From Methanohalophilus sp. RSK (GTDB lineage: Archaea > Halobacteriota > Methanosarcinia > Methanosarcinales > Methanosarcinaceae): a stretch of DNA of 64,000 nucleotides. A model generated the notes under the pieces. That model was not told the DNA's origin and did not search any database. It worked only from the letters and a program-made list of their open reading frames with translations. The stretch lies in NCBI RefSeq assembly GCF_003722075.1, contig NZ_RDSK01000013.1:124001-188000 (forward strand), read 5' to 3'. The stretch's first letter is position 1. Each line of letters opens with the position of its first letter. The position numbers and the translations under genes were made by a program. Positions 54,224 through 62,289 of this stretch are shown one piece after another.

Positions 54224-55815
54224 GGCGGGCTATTTATGAGATATATAACAAAAATGGTAAATGGACCTGGAGATTGCGCAGCGATGAAGACATTCTTGCT
54301 TACAGTGGTAAAACGTTCTCCATGTCTTCCGATGCCTGGTGGGAAGTCGATAGGGTGCGTGCCCTGGCAGCAAAACTGGCAGGGGTAAACGCTTATGGGG
54401 ATGTACCTCTGAATAATATTCCTTCCATGGAAGTTGCCCATGCCGATGCAGAGGATTGGCAATTGACATTCTGTTCCGGCAACACGCTTGCATGTAGTGC
54501 CAAACACTTTGAGTTATCCGAAGAAGCGGAAAAAATGCGCCGCTCATTGTTAGTGGACATGATGGGTGCAGAAAAAATCTTTGTAATGGATGAAAGTGAT
54601 GAGCTGCTGACCATCAAAGTGGGAGAACGCAGTCCTCTGAAATGCTTTAAATGTTTCCTTAAAAGAGGTACTAAGCATCGTTCTCTGCTGGAAATGACGG
54701 ATATCCGTATCGATGTTGTCGGGATTCGTGGTAAGTCTTCTACGGTTAGTCGTCTTTCTGAGATACTAACAAGACGGGGTTATAATACACTGGCTAAGGT
54801 TACCGGCAATCGTCCCCATCTTATAATTAATGGTTATGCAATACCGATTGAACGTTTGGGTCCAAATGTTATGTTGTATGAAAACATCCACGGATACAGG
54901 GAATTTGTGCCTGTAATCGAGTCCTATACTCCTGATGAACGACAGGATGTTGCCATTATTGAAAACCAGGCTATAACTGAATACACCACAAGGATGGTTA
55001 ATGAGATTTTCGTGAAACCGCGTATTATCATGATCACCAATGTGCGACAGGACCATCTCTCCACCCTGGGCAGGGATAAGCGTGAGATTGCAAGGTCCTT
55101 TGCCCGCTCAGTTCCAAGAAATACTGTGGTTATTAACTGTGAACAGAATCCCGTATTGCAGGATTATATGAAAAAAGAGATTGAAAAACGTGGAGCAACT
55201 GCAATAAATGTACAAATTCCGGAGGTTCACAGGGGACTGCTTGGTGCTGAAACGGTTTATGGATTGAATTATGTGCTTGCTGAAGTTGGCAGTGACCCTA
55301 TCCCTGATGGCGAGTTGGATTCCTACCTGCAGTCAATGCAACCTCGCTGGGTTGAACTTGAGTCGGGTGTACTTTTTAATGCGGCTGAGGTGAATGATGT
55401 GGAAAGTACGGAAATGATACGTCAACAGCTTGCAGGTAAAGAGAAGATTCTTCCCTTTGTTTACCTGCGGGATGAAAGGAGGGGCAGGTCATATTCATTT
55501 GTGAAATATCTCAACCATCTTTTTGAGAAAGGATACATTGATGAGGTTTTCATGGGTGGCCGCACCACAAAGGCGTTTGCCAGGAATATCAGGGCACCTA
55601 TCCGTCAATTCAGCGCCGATGCGGATGCAGGGGAAGTGCTCGATGAGATGGTCGGGGTAGGACTGCCTGTAATCCTTATGGGTAATACTGTGGATGAGTT
55701 CATGAGGCAGATTGAGATTGAGATCTCAAAACGGGTTGTTGCAGGAGAGAATGTGCATTATTCTCCAGAAGTTGATACCCTGGAGGAAGTCAGTTCGATT
55801 GCTTCTAACCATTGA
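54220..55815 (+). CDS. CapB/PgsB-like Mur-ligase family enzyme
   Basis: 531 residues. The ATP-binding loop V-G-I-R-G-K-S-S-T-V-S-R is at about residue 167, followed by N-V-R-Q-D-H-L-S-T-L-G, typical of the CapB/PgsB poly-gamma-glutamate synthase (a Mur ligase relative that adds glutamate by its side-chain carboxyl). The first 160 residues are an extra domain I do not recognise (Y-N-K-N-G-K-W-T-W-R-L, S-D-A-W-W-E-V-D). It overlaps the membrane partner by 4 bp. A gamma-glutamyl surface polymer or osmolyte would make sense in a salt-adapted archaeon; that is an inference. Confidence 0.75.
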   Translation: MRRAIYEIYNKNGKWTWRLRSDEDILAYSGKTFSMSSDAWWEVDRVRALAAKLAGVNAYGDVPLNNIPSMEVAHADAEDWQLTFCSGNTLACSAKHFELSEEAEKMRRSLLVDMMGAEKIFVMDESDELLTIKVGERSPLKCFKCFLKRGTKHRSLLEMTDIRIDVVGIRGKSSTVSRLSEILTRRGYNTLAKVTGNRPHLIINGYAIPIERLGPNVMLYENIHGYREFVPVIESYTPDERQDVAIIENQAITEYTTRMVNEIFVKPRIIMITNVRQDHLSTLGRDKREIARSFARSVPRNTVVINCEQNPVLQDYMKKEIEKRGATAINVQIPEVHRGLLGAETVYGLNYVLAEVGSDPIPDGELDSYLQSMQPRWVELESGVLFNAAEVNDVESTEMIRQQLAGKEKILPFVYLRDERRGRSYSFVKYLNHLFEKGYIDEVFMGGRTTKAFARNIRAPIRQFSADADAGEVLDEMVGVGLPVILMGNTVDEFMRQIEIEISKRVVAGENVHYSPEVDTLEEVSSIASNH

Positions 55816-55896
55816 ATCTCTCATCTGGCCTTTACGGGTGTATTTTTCAAAATTCAGGTTTGGAAATTCTCATAGGTAATATCAAGAGCGGGCTTT

Positions 55897-56553
55897 TCAA
55901 ACCTCGCTCTCGATTTTTACATAGATGCAGTCTGCCATTTCCCTGTCAACCGCATAACGTGTATGTTCCAGGTCGAAAACATAGGATGGATATGACTGTA
56001 CAAGTCCTATGGGCATGCTGGGCAATACTCCCATTGACATGATTTTTTGTAGTCTTTCTTCATCCTTGATGTCAAAATATGCAACCTTGCCCTGTTGGCC
56101 ATTGCTCAGGGTTGAGAGGGGGGCAACGACCCTTTCTATTCTGTCTTTGGCTTTTCTGCAACACTCTCCTTCAGGAATATTTCTTCCGTGGGGGCATGTT
56201 CTGGGATGGCCCAGGAGGGTGCATATTTTGTCATCTATGCCCCTATGGAGTACATGCTCGAATTCACAGGCAGCATTGTGGATGTACCTGCCCTTTGTGT
56301 CAAGCACGTCTACAAGCAAACGTTCGGCAAGCCGGTGTCTTCTGACTACATTTCTGCCGTTTTCAATTCCTTTCTGGTTGAGAATTACATTGTTGCCCTG
56401 AAGGGTGATGTTTTTCTTCTCTATGAGTTCGAGTATTTCGGCTGATTCTTTTTCCATCCCGAGTGTATCCAGTGGAACTGACTCCATTCCCTTTTCTTCT
56501 GTACATACCCACATTCTCTCAACAATCTCTTCTGCATCGTTACTAATTTTCAC
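55897..56553 (-). CDS. DtxR/MntR-type metal-dependent regulator with FeoA-like domain
   Basis: 218 residues, start GTG at 56553 (sharing GTGA with the zinc-ribbon gene's stop). The order is: N-terminal winged helix (about 5-65), dimerisation and metal-binding helices with H-N-A-A-C-E-F-E-H and T-C-P-H-G-R-N-I-P, then an SH3/FeoA-like domain (G-K-V-A-Y-F-D-I-K ... L-P-S-M-P-I-G-L ... D-C-I-Y-V-K-I). This is the layout of archaeal iron/manganese repressors. It is the last gene of the feoB operon. Two palindromes in front of feoB (58757-58795) are its probable targets. Confidence 0.88.
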   Translation of the reverse strand: MKISNDAEEIVERMWVCTEEKGMESVPLDTLGMEKESAEILELIEKKNITLQGNNVILNQKGIENGRNVVRRHRLAERLLVDVLDTKGRYIHNAACEFEHVLHRGIDDKICTLLGHPRTCPHGRNIPEGECCRKAKDRIERVVAPLSTLSNGQQGKVAYFDIKDEERLQKIMSMGVLPSMPIGLVQSYPSYVFDLEHTRYAVDREMADCIYVKIESEV

Positions 56554-56714
56554 TTGAATACACCTCTTAGCAATTTTTCCAGTTTTGTTTCTTTAGGTAT
56601 CTCGTATTCACAGTTTGGGCATTTCTGCATGTTGCATGAATGCAGTTTACCGCATCCTGAACATGTGGATTTGTCGGGTTTATCGAATTCGAATCCACAA
56701 AATGGGCATTTCAT
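56550..56714 (-). CDS. Small zinc-ribbon protein in the feo operon
   Basis: 54 residues, too short for routine gene calling. It begins M-K-C-P-F-C-G-F-E-F and has three cysteine pairs, C-P-F-C, C-S-G-C and C-P-N-C, plus an extra Cys in H-S-C-N-M. It overlaps the feoB 3' end by 4 bp (ATGA) and the regulator start by 4 bp (GTGA), so all three genes are translated as a unit. It takes the place where bacteria have FeoC; a role in Fe-dependent control or assembly of FeoB is an inference. Confidence 0.8.
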   Translation of the reverse strand: MKCPFCGFEFDKPDKSTCSGCGKLHSCNMQKCPNCEYEIPKETKLEKLLRGVFK

Positions 56715-58743
56715 AGTACCACTCCGAAATAATTGAGAAGATAATTTACTACAAAACCAACAACAAATGCACCTGGGAATATGAAGGCTGCCATTGCAAA
56801 GGCTGTTTTTAGGCCCCTTTCCTTTACTGTCATCATGAACTGGGCTATGCAGGGCATAAACAGGGTCAGTGTAATAGCAGCCACCACAATGTTAACTCCG
56901 GTCAACATTCCTGCATTATACATATCGAAAAGACCCGCCGCACCAAAGTCCCTTCTGAAGAATCCGAACAGGAACATGACTCCTGCCTCCGCGGGCAAAC
57001 CGATCCACTGTGATGGGTATGCCAGCAATCTCACAGCAATATCGAACAGGCCTATAAGCCTTCCAATCCATATCACTACACTGGCTATTACAAATAGTGG
57101 CAATACTTCAAGGAAATACCACTGCATCCTTGAGTATGTTTTTATAGCGACATTGGATATTTTAGGCAGGCGTAGGGGTGGCATTTCTACAAAGAAGTTT
57201 GGTTTTTCTCCGGACATGACTTTTGATGCCAGAAATCCTATGAGTATCAATTCCAAAAATACCACAATGGCCCATATGAACAATGCTTTTGAGCTGAAGG
57301 ACAGCACACCGAGGATTACACCAAGCTGTGCGGAGCAGGGAATGGCAAGTGCAAGGAGCATGCTTGCTATAATTCGTTCACGTTTAGTTTCTAGGGTGCG
57401 GGTGACCATTGTCGCCATGGTAACACAGCCAAATCCCAGTACCATGGGGATTACTGCTCTTCCGCTGAGGCCAATCTTCTTGAATAGTCTGTCAATGAGC
57501 ATGGCAAGCCTGGGCAGGTATCCTGTGTCTTCTATTATCGAGAATACGATGAAGAAATCTCCCACAGGGGCATTATCAGTGCGATAGCATAGGTGATTGC
57601 CTGGGTCAGTATCCCATATTCTCCTACAAACAGATCCTGGATGACTGGATAGGGTACAAAAGCATTGAAATTAGCAATAACCCATGGATTGATTTGTTCG
57701 CCAAAAAGTGTTCCTTCTAGGTAATCAACCACCGTTCCTGCTGCAAATACTCCTACGAATTTGTAAAGACCGAAATATAGTATCAGGAAGAGTATTGGTA
57801 TGCCTGTAATTGGCCGGATCAGAAGTTTGTCTATTTGCTTACTCAGGCTGTTCTCTTTTTTGGACTGTTTTTCACCTGCTGGCTTTTTCCGATCTTCCTG
57901 CTGTGTCATTACAGAATCAACAATTTCGTTGACATTATCCTGCTTATTGACTGCGATTTTCAGGTTAAGTGGCTCGCTGTATTCAGTCTCAATGTCACTA
58001 ACTATCTTGCTTATGCGTGCCGGCTCTTCCTCCTTCTGTTTGATTTTTTCAAAGGCTACCAAATCCTTCTGGAGCAGAAGTTGTGCAAGGGTTCTTTTTG
58101 ATATGGAGTATTCGGACTTGAGGGCAGAAGCTGTTTTCTCAATTGCAGATTCGATTTCTTCGCCGTAATTTGGAACGAAATAATTTAGAGTGGGTTTGTA
58201 GTTGGCGATGGTTTCTTCCAGCTCTTTCAACCCTCTGCCTGCGGTTGAGACTGTGCTAACGACTGGAATTCCCAGCCTTTTTGCAAGTCTTTGGGTATCA
58301 ATCTCCACTCCTCTTTCTTCCGCCTCATCCATCATATTGAGTACAAGTATAAGAGGTACGTCTGCTTCAATTAACTGGATTGTAAGGGGCAGCATCCGCC
58401 TCAGGTTTTTTGCATCCACTACATGGATGTATACATGGGCATCTTCATCAAAGACGTATTTCTGGGACACCCTTTCCTCTTCTGTAATAGGCAACATAGA
58501 GTACATTCCGGGAGTATCTATTATCTCGTACTCTTTTCCTGCGACCTTTCCATCTCCTTTGCTAATCTCTACCGTGGTTCCGGGATAGTTGGAAACTATG
58601 GTATAGCTGTTCGAGAAATGGTTGAAGAGGACACTTTTCCCAACATTCGGGTTGCCCACAAGCACTATCTTTTCAAGTCCATTTGATGGAGTTTCCGATG
58701 TCTGGCAGCATTTGCCTCTTGTTTTCAGCGATGGCAGTTTCAT
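56711..58743 (-). pseudogene. feoB: Ferrous iron transporter FeoB with a 1-nt frameshift
   Basis: Two overlapping minus-strand frames form one FeoB of about 680 residues. The first (58743-57535) holds the G-protein domain: G-N-P-N-V-G-K-S-V, N-Y-P-G-T-T-V-E, D-T-P-G-M-Y and N-M-M-D, then the spacer and the first membrane part up to A-L-I-M-P-L. The second (57565-56711) continues G-D-F-F-I-V-F-S-I-I-E-D-T-G-Y-L-P-R, the expected next FeoB segment, with the remaining helices. At 57555-57565 the coding strand reads CCCCTGTGGGAGAT; one more G would give P-L-V-G-D and restore the frame. It could be a real loss of function, an assembly error or recoding; all other parts look intact. Confidence 0.88.
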
Positions 58744-59051
58744 ATTGTTCTCTCTTTTAGGGCTTCCTAATTTAGAGTTTCTTAGGGTGCCCTAATATAT
58801 AATATTTGTGCATGAGAGGAGGTAAATACTATACAAAAACCAGATAATTATTTTTCAGAATTTTATATTTGTACAGGGATAAAATCGATATTTTCCTACT
58901 GGTGATATCTCTATGCTGTACCATCTCACAACGGGCGGGCATTCAAAATCTTGTAAATGCCCTTTGGAAAAGTTTTGAAATAATCGGATGCATTTATAAA
59001 AAGTACAAAATCAAATAGTAAGGAGTAATTTTGTAGAAAAGCGTGAATAGA
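58744..59051. other. Intergenic region upstream of feoB
   Basis: 308 bp. The left 60 bp hold the feoB promoter and the two operators. The rest is AT-rich; one inverted repeat GGGCATT...AATGCCC (58937-58962) may form a hairpin. No reading frame with a ribosome site was found. Confidence 0.7.
58757..58795 (-). promoter_or_regulatory. Twin DtxR-type operators in the feoB promoter
   Basis: Two palindromes, TTAGG-GCTT-CCTAA (58757-58770) and TTAGGG-TG-CCCTAA (58782-58795), start 25 bp apart. The distal one touches a TATA-like AATATTATATA on the minus strand (58795-58806); the other lies between the TATA box and the ATG at 58743. This fits iron-dependent repression by the DtxR-type regulator at the end of the operon. 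Confidence 0.78.
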
Positions 59052-59126
59052 TGCTCCGATCGGGATTCGAACCCGAGTCACAGGAGTGAGAGTCCTGTAT
59101 GATTGGCCGTGCTACACTATCGGAGC
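59052..59126 (-). tRNA. tRNA-Glu (CTC)
   Basis: Minus strand. Acceptor GCTCCGA/TCGGAGC, D-arm TAGTGTAGCACGGCCAATCA, anticodon stem CAGGA/TCCTG with loop CTCTCAC (anticodon CTC), T-arm CTCGG-GTTCGAATC-CCGAT type, discriminator A. No CCA is encoded. Confidence 0.93.
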
Positions 59127-59197
59127 GCATTGGCATGAGGGCACAATTCTAAAGCAATTTATGTTATATTAAGCTTTTGTAAAAACAAGAAGCGGGG

Positions 59198-60424
59198 TTA
59201 GGCAAACATCCCGCTTGCTGTGTTCTGTTCTTCTTCAGTTGTCACCTTGTTGAAGGCTTCTGTCATATCCTTCATGGTAATCTGTTCGCCCCTGCGACGC
59301 AGGACAAACATCCCTGCCTCCTTGACAATGATCTTGAGGTCTGCTCCACTCAGGCCGTCGGCCATCCTGGCAAGTTTGGTCATATCCACATCATCTGCAA
59401 TATTCATGTGTCGGGTGTGTATTTTGAGGATATCCTCGCGCGCTTTTTCATCGGGTATTGGTATTTCAATAACCCTGTCAAACCTTCCTGGGCGAAGAAG
59501 TGCGGGGTCAAGCAGGTCAATACGGTTTGTGGCCGCTATGATCTTGACCTGGCCGCTTGGCTCGAATCCATCCATCTCGGACAACAATTGCAGCATTGTA
59601 CGATTTACTTCTGCAGAACCTGTGGTGCCGTCATGGGTACGCATTCCGCCCACGGCATCAATTTCATCAATAAACAGTATGCACGGGGATTTATCCCGGG
59701 CCATCTGGAACACATCTTTCACAAGCCTTGCTCCTTCTCCGATGAATTTCTGGACCAGGTCCGAACCGGACATACGTATGAAACTTGCATGTGCACGGGA
59801 TGCCACTGCTTTGGCAATCAGTGTTTTTCCTGTTCCAGGGTCACCGTACATAAGGACGCCGGATGGGGGTTCGATACCGATCTTATCGAATAGTTCGGGT
59901 TCGGTAAGGGGCATCTCTACGGATTCGATTACCTCGTTGAGGACGTCATCCAGTCCGCCTATCATATCATAATCTACATCAGGGGAATTGATGACTTCCA
60001 TTATCTGGGCGCGCATGTCGGTTGCTTTACGCATTATTGATACAATGGAAAATGCAGCATTGATGGATACTCGCACACCTGGTTCGATTTCATCCTTGAA
60101 TTCTGCGGGTATCTGTGTAACGACTTCCTGATTGTTGCCATGCTGGCGGATAAGTGCCATATCATCTTCTGTTTCCATGACAGTTGCAATGAAAAGGGGG
60201 GGTGATGTAATACGCTCGAGTTGTTCCTTGAGTTTTTCCATTTCCTCGAGGTAGTTGTTTGCCAGCATATTTGCTTCAAGAAGCTTTGCTCTCATAGATT
60301 CACTCTGGACTCTTAGTTCCTCATTTTCCTTTTTGAGTGATTCGATCTCAGAGTCCATCTCCTCTGCAGTATCAACAGTGTTATTGGTATTTTCAATAGG
60401 AGTATTTGCAGTTGCATCGGACAT
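59198..60424 (-). CDS. pan: Proteasome-activating nucleotidase (PAN)
   Basis: 408-residue AAA+ unfoldase that feeds the 20S proteasome. Coiled coil at about 20-72, OB domain to about 150, then AAA+ with G-D-P-G-T-G-K-T, L-F-I-D-E-I-D-A-V-G and the second-region-of-homology arginines in R-P-G-R-F-D-R. PANs usually end in a hydrophobic-Tyr-X tail that opens the proteasome gate. This one ends ...G-M-F-A, so Phe stands where Tyr is usual. TATA-like TTTATATT lies about 25-30 bp upstream of the start region. Confidence 0.95.
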   Translation of the reverse strand: MSDATANTPIENTNNTVDTAEEMDSEIESLKKENEELRVQSESMRAKLLEANMLANNYLEEMEKLKEQLERITSPPLFIATVMETEDDMALIRQHGNNQEVVTQIPAEFKDEIEPGVRVSINAAFSIVSIMRKATDMRAQIMEVINSPDVDYDMIGGLDDVLNEVIESVEMPLTEPELFDKIGIEPPSGVLMYGDPGTGKTLIAKAVASRAHASFIRMSGSDLVQKFIGEGARLVKDVFQMARDKSPCILFIDEIDAVGGMRTHDGTTGSAEVNRTMLQLLSEMDGFEPSGQVKIIAATNRIDLLDPALLRPGRFDRVIEIPIPDEKAREDILKIHTRHMNIADDVDMTKLARMADGLSGADLKIIVKEAGMFVLRRRGEQITMKDMTEAFNKVTTEEEQNTASGMFA

Positions 60425-60927
60425 AATGCGTCCCTATGCATATCATCGAATATAAATCCACTCCTGTTTTCAGGTATTATCTGGGCGTGTTTTATGTATT
60501 TTCACCTATGTTTTTATGACTCTTATCTGTGTTTTTGCACCTATTGTCCTCCTATATGGCCTGTTTCACACTTCTATACAGATAAAAACAAACCCCTTTA
60601 TTTCCATTGGAGCAAAAGGCGAGTTTTAGTAATATTTATATCACATTGTTCTCTTTGCTTGTTGTGAATAAGATGAAATATGAATTTTTAAATTGTTTAG
60701 TTTTATTTTATTGTTTTTCACAAGTAAAAAACAGTTTAAAACAAATATATAACAAAAGACTTATATATGATCTTATCATACCATATATTGCATATAATGG
60801 ATGTGTGAAACTGTAATAACGATTCACAATTCGATCTAAACAATGCAAACCATAAATCTGAGGGGATGAATGGCTTTGCACTCCATTACATCTGAGGGGA
60901 TGAATGGATTTATGCAGAGGCTAAAAG
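60425..60927. other. Intergenic region between pan and the winged-helix gene
   Basis: 503 bp, very AT-rich, with several TATA-like boxes (for example near 60746 and 60766). It contains a tandem copy of a 15-nt motif (60859 and 60893) in a predicted hairpin just before the next gene, implying a long 5' UTR. A 69-codon frame at 60607-60816 has no ribosome site and a composition like its surroundings, so it is not called. Confidence 0.7.
60851..60914 (+). promoter_or_regulatory. 5'-leader hairpin with two copies of TGAGGGGATGAATGG
   Basis: The outer stem CATAAATC/GATTTATG (60851-60858 with 60907-60914) encloses two copies of the motif (60859-60873, 60893-60907) and an inner AATGG/CCATT hairpin. 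The second copy ends 20 bp before the start codon of the next gene. A third copy lies in the RNA-like fold after rtcB. Probably a cis-acting RNA element; the ligand or partner is unknown. Confidence 0.5.
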
Positions 60928-61668
60928 ATGAAGATTCGACTCGAGTTATTCGATGATGATGACAACGAGGTTGCCAGAGTTCAATTTGAAGGAGATACTT
61001 GGCAGAATCGCTCGATCCAGTTTATCAACATGTTTGGTGAGTCGCAACCTCCATCGGAAGAATCTTCATCTTTTAACCTTTCTTCACAATCACAAAACAG
61101 TCGTGAAGTAAACACACCTTCACATTCCGGTGCTCAATATCCACCACAACAGCAGGTTCCACCACAGATGGTCCCTCCAAATTATCCGCCTATGCCTGCA
61201 CAACATTACTATAATCCAATGTATTACCCACCGGTTTACTACCCGTCGATGATGCCACAACCACTACCTCCCATGCAACCCACCACCCCGGCACCATCGA
61301 TGTCCCAGCCACCTCAAGTCCAGCAAGGACAGCAAAGTGGTAGTGTAAACCGGTCCTTTCCTTCTCAACAGGTGAATAAATCAAAATCAGATCCTTCGTT
61401 GACAATAAGTGAAAGACTTGAATTGTTCCTGAAATACGAGTTTCCACGTATGTGGGGTACTTCACAGGAAATACAGCATCAGTATGAGCAGGTGTATGGG
61501 CCAATCAAACTAAGCACGGTGTCCACATACCTTTCCCGGATGTACCGTAAAGATCTTCTCCAGAGGCGGGGCAATCGCACCAACCGGGAGTATCTCTATG
61601 TGGGTGATATGGAAGAACAATCTTCAGTTCATCAGTCCTTTTCTCCGGGTTACATTCAGAGGACATGA
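60928..61668 (+). CDS. Winged-helix protein with Pro/Gln/Tyr-rich linker
   Basis: 246 residues in three parts. The N-terminal 40 residues (R-L-E-L-F-D-D-D-D-N-E-V-A-R-V-Q-F-E-G-D) look like a small beta domain. Residues 40-150 are low complexity, rich in Pro, Gln, Ser, Tyr and Met. The C-terminal 70 residues form a winged helix (L-E-L-F-L-K-Y-E-F-P-R-M-W ... I-K-L-S-T-V-S-T-Y-L-S-R-M-Y-R-K-D-L-L-Q-R-R-G). Long disordered linkers of this kind are rare in archaeal regulators. No named family recognised; DNA binding is likely. The gene has an unusual structured leader. Confidence 0.75.
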   Translation: MKIRLELFDDDDNEVARVQFEGDTWQNRSIQFINMFGESQPPSEESSSFNLSSQSQNSREVNTPSHSGAQYPPQQQVPPQMVPPNYPPMPAQHYYNPMYYPPVYYPSMMPQPLPPMQPTTPAPSMSQPPQVQQGQQSGSVNRSFPSQQVNKSKSDPSLTISERLELFLKYEFPRMWGTSQEIQHQYEQVYGPIKLSTVSTYLSRMYRKDLLQRRGNRTNREYLYVGDMEEQSSVHQSFSPGYIQRT

Positions 61669-61698
61669 TATTTAATATCTGAATCCTTATTTTATCTC

Positions 61699-61947
61699 AT
61701 GAACTCAGCAGAAAAATCTATAACAAAGGGTTTCGTGCTGACTGCAATTGGGTTTTTTCTATTGTTTTTAGGTTTTATTACAAAATCGATTTATGAAAAC
61801 GGAGGTCAATCCGAATTTGGCGGGCTTGTATTGATAGGCCCTATTCCAATTGTGATAGGTTCTTCTGAAGGTGTTTCCTATTCAATGCTTTTATTAGGAC
61901 TTTTAATATTTGTGATCTACATTTTGTTATGGAGGGTTAACCGTTGA
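61699..61947 (+). CDS. DUF131 membrane protein (first copy)
   Basis: 82 residues with two membrane helices (about 11-29 and 58-77) around the conserved loop G-G-L-V-L-I-G-P-I-P-I-V-I-G-S. This matches the small archaeal DUF131 family of unknown function. The stop overlaps the next gene by 4 bp. Confidence 0.85.
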   Translation: MNSAEKSITKGFVLTAIGFFLLFLGFITKSIYENGGQSEFGGLVLIGPIPIVIGSSEGVSYSMLLLGLLIFVIYILLWRVNR

Positions 61948-62255
61948 TCGGGGATATACTCGTTTACGGGGGGATGGCCCTTATTGGGCTTGGTATTTTC
62001 CTGATAGTACGGGGTATCCGTGAACAACACGCCTTTCACAAAAAACAGCCCTTATCACAGACAAGTGGTGGTGTGAATGGAGTCCATACAGGTGATGAAG
62101 GCAATTCTTCACGTATCGATGTCAGAAGTGGAGGAGTGATCATGGTCGGCCCCTTGCCGATAATTTTTGGCTCAGACAGCAACACCTCGAAAAAGGCGAT
62201 GGTGCTTGCCATCATTCTGGTGCTGATTTACCTTTTGGTGGTAATATTGGTATAA
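61944..62255 (+). CDS. DUF131 membrane protein (second copy)
   Basis: 103 residues, start TTG at 61944. Same plan as the preceding gene: helix, loop with G-G-V-I-M-V-G-P-L-P-I-I-F-G-S, helix. The loop before the motif is longer and polar. The two are evidently a tandem pair of paralogues that may form a complex. uvrB follows at 34 bp. Confidence 0.85.
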   Translation: MIGDILVYGGMALIGLGIFLIVRGIREQHAFHKKQPLSQTSGGVNGVHTGDEGNSSRIDVRSGGVIMVGPLPIIFGSDSNTSKKAMVLAIILVLIYLLVVILV

Positions 62256-62289
62256 TTATATACGTTTTCACAACAGATAGGATGTTAGT

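Noticed and set aside
60607-60816. 69-codon frame upstream of the winged-helix gene
   Set aside because: No ribosome site, AT-rich composition identical to the surroundings, and no domain pattern.
60859-60907. C/D box guide RNA explanation for the CTGAGGGGATGA motif
   Set aside because: The box C consensus is imperfect, the D'-C' spacer is too short, and the interval between boxes (about 22 nt) does not fit the usual 12-nt guides.
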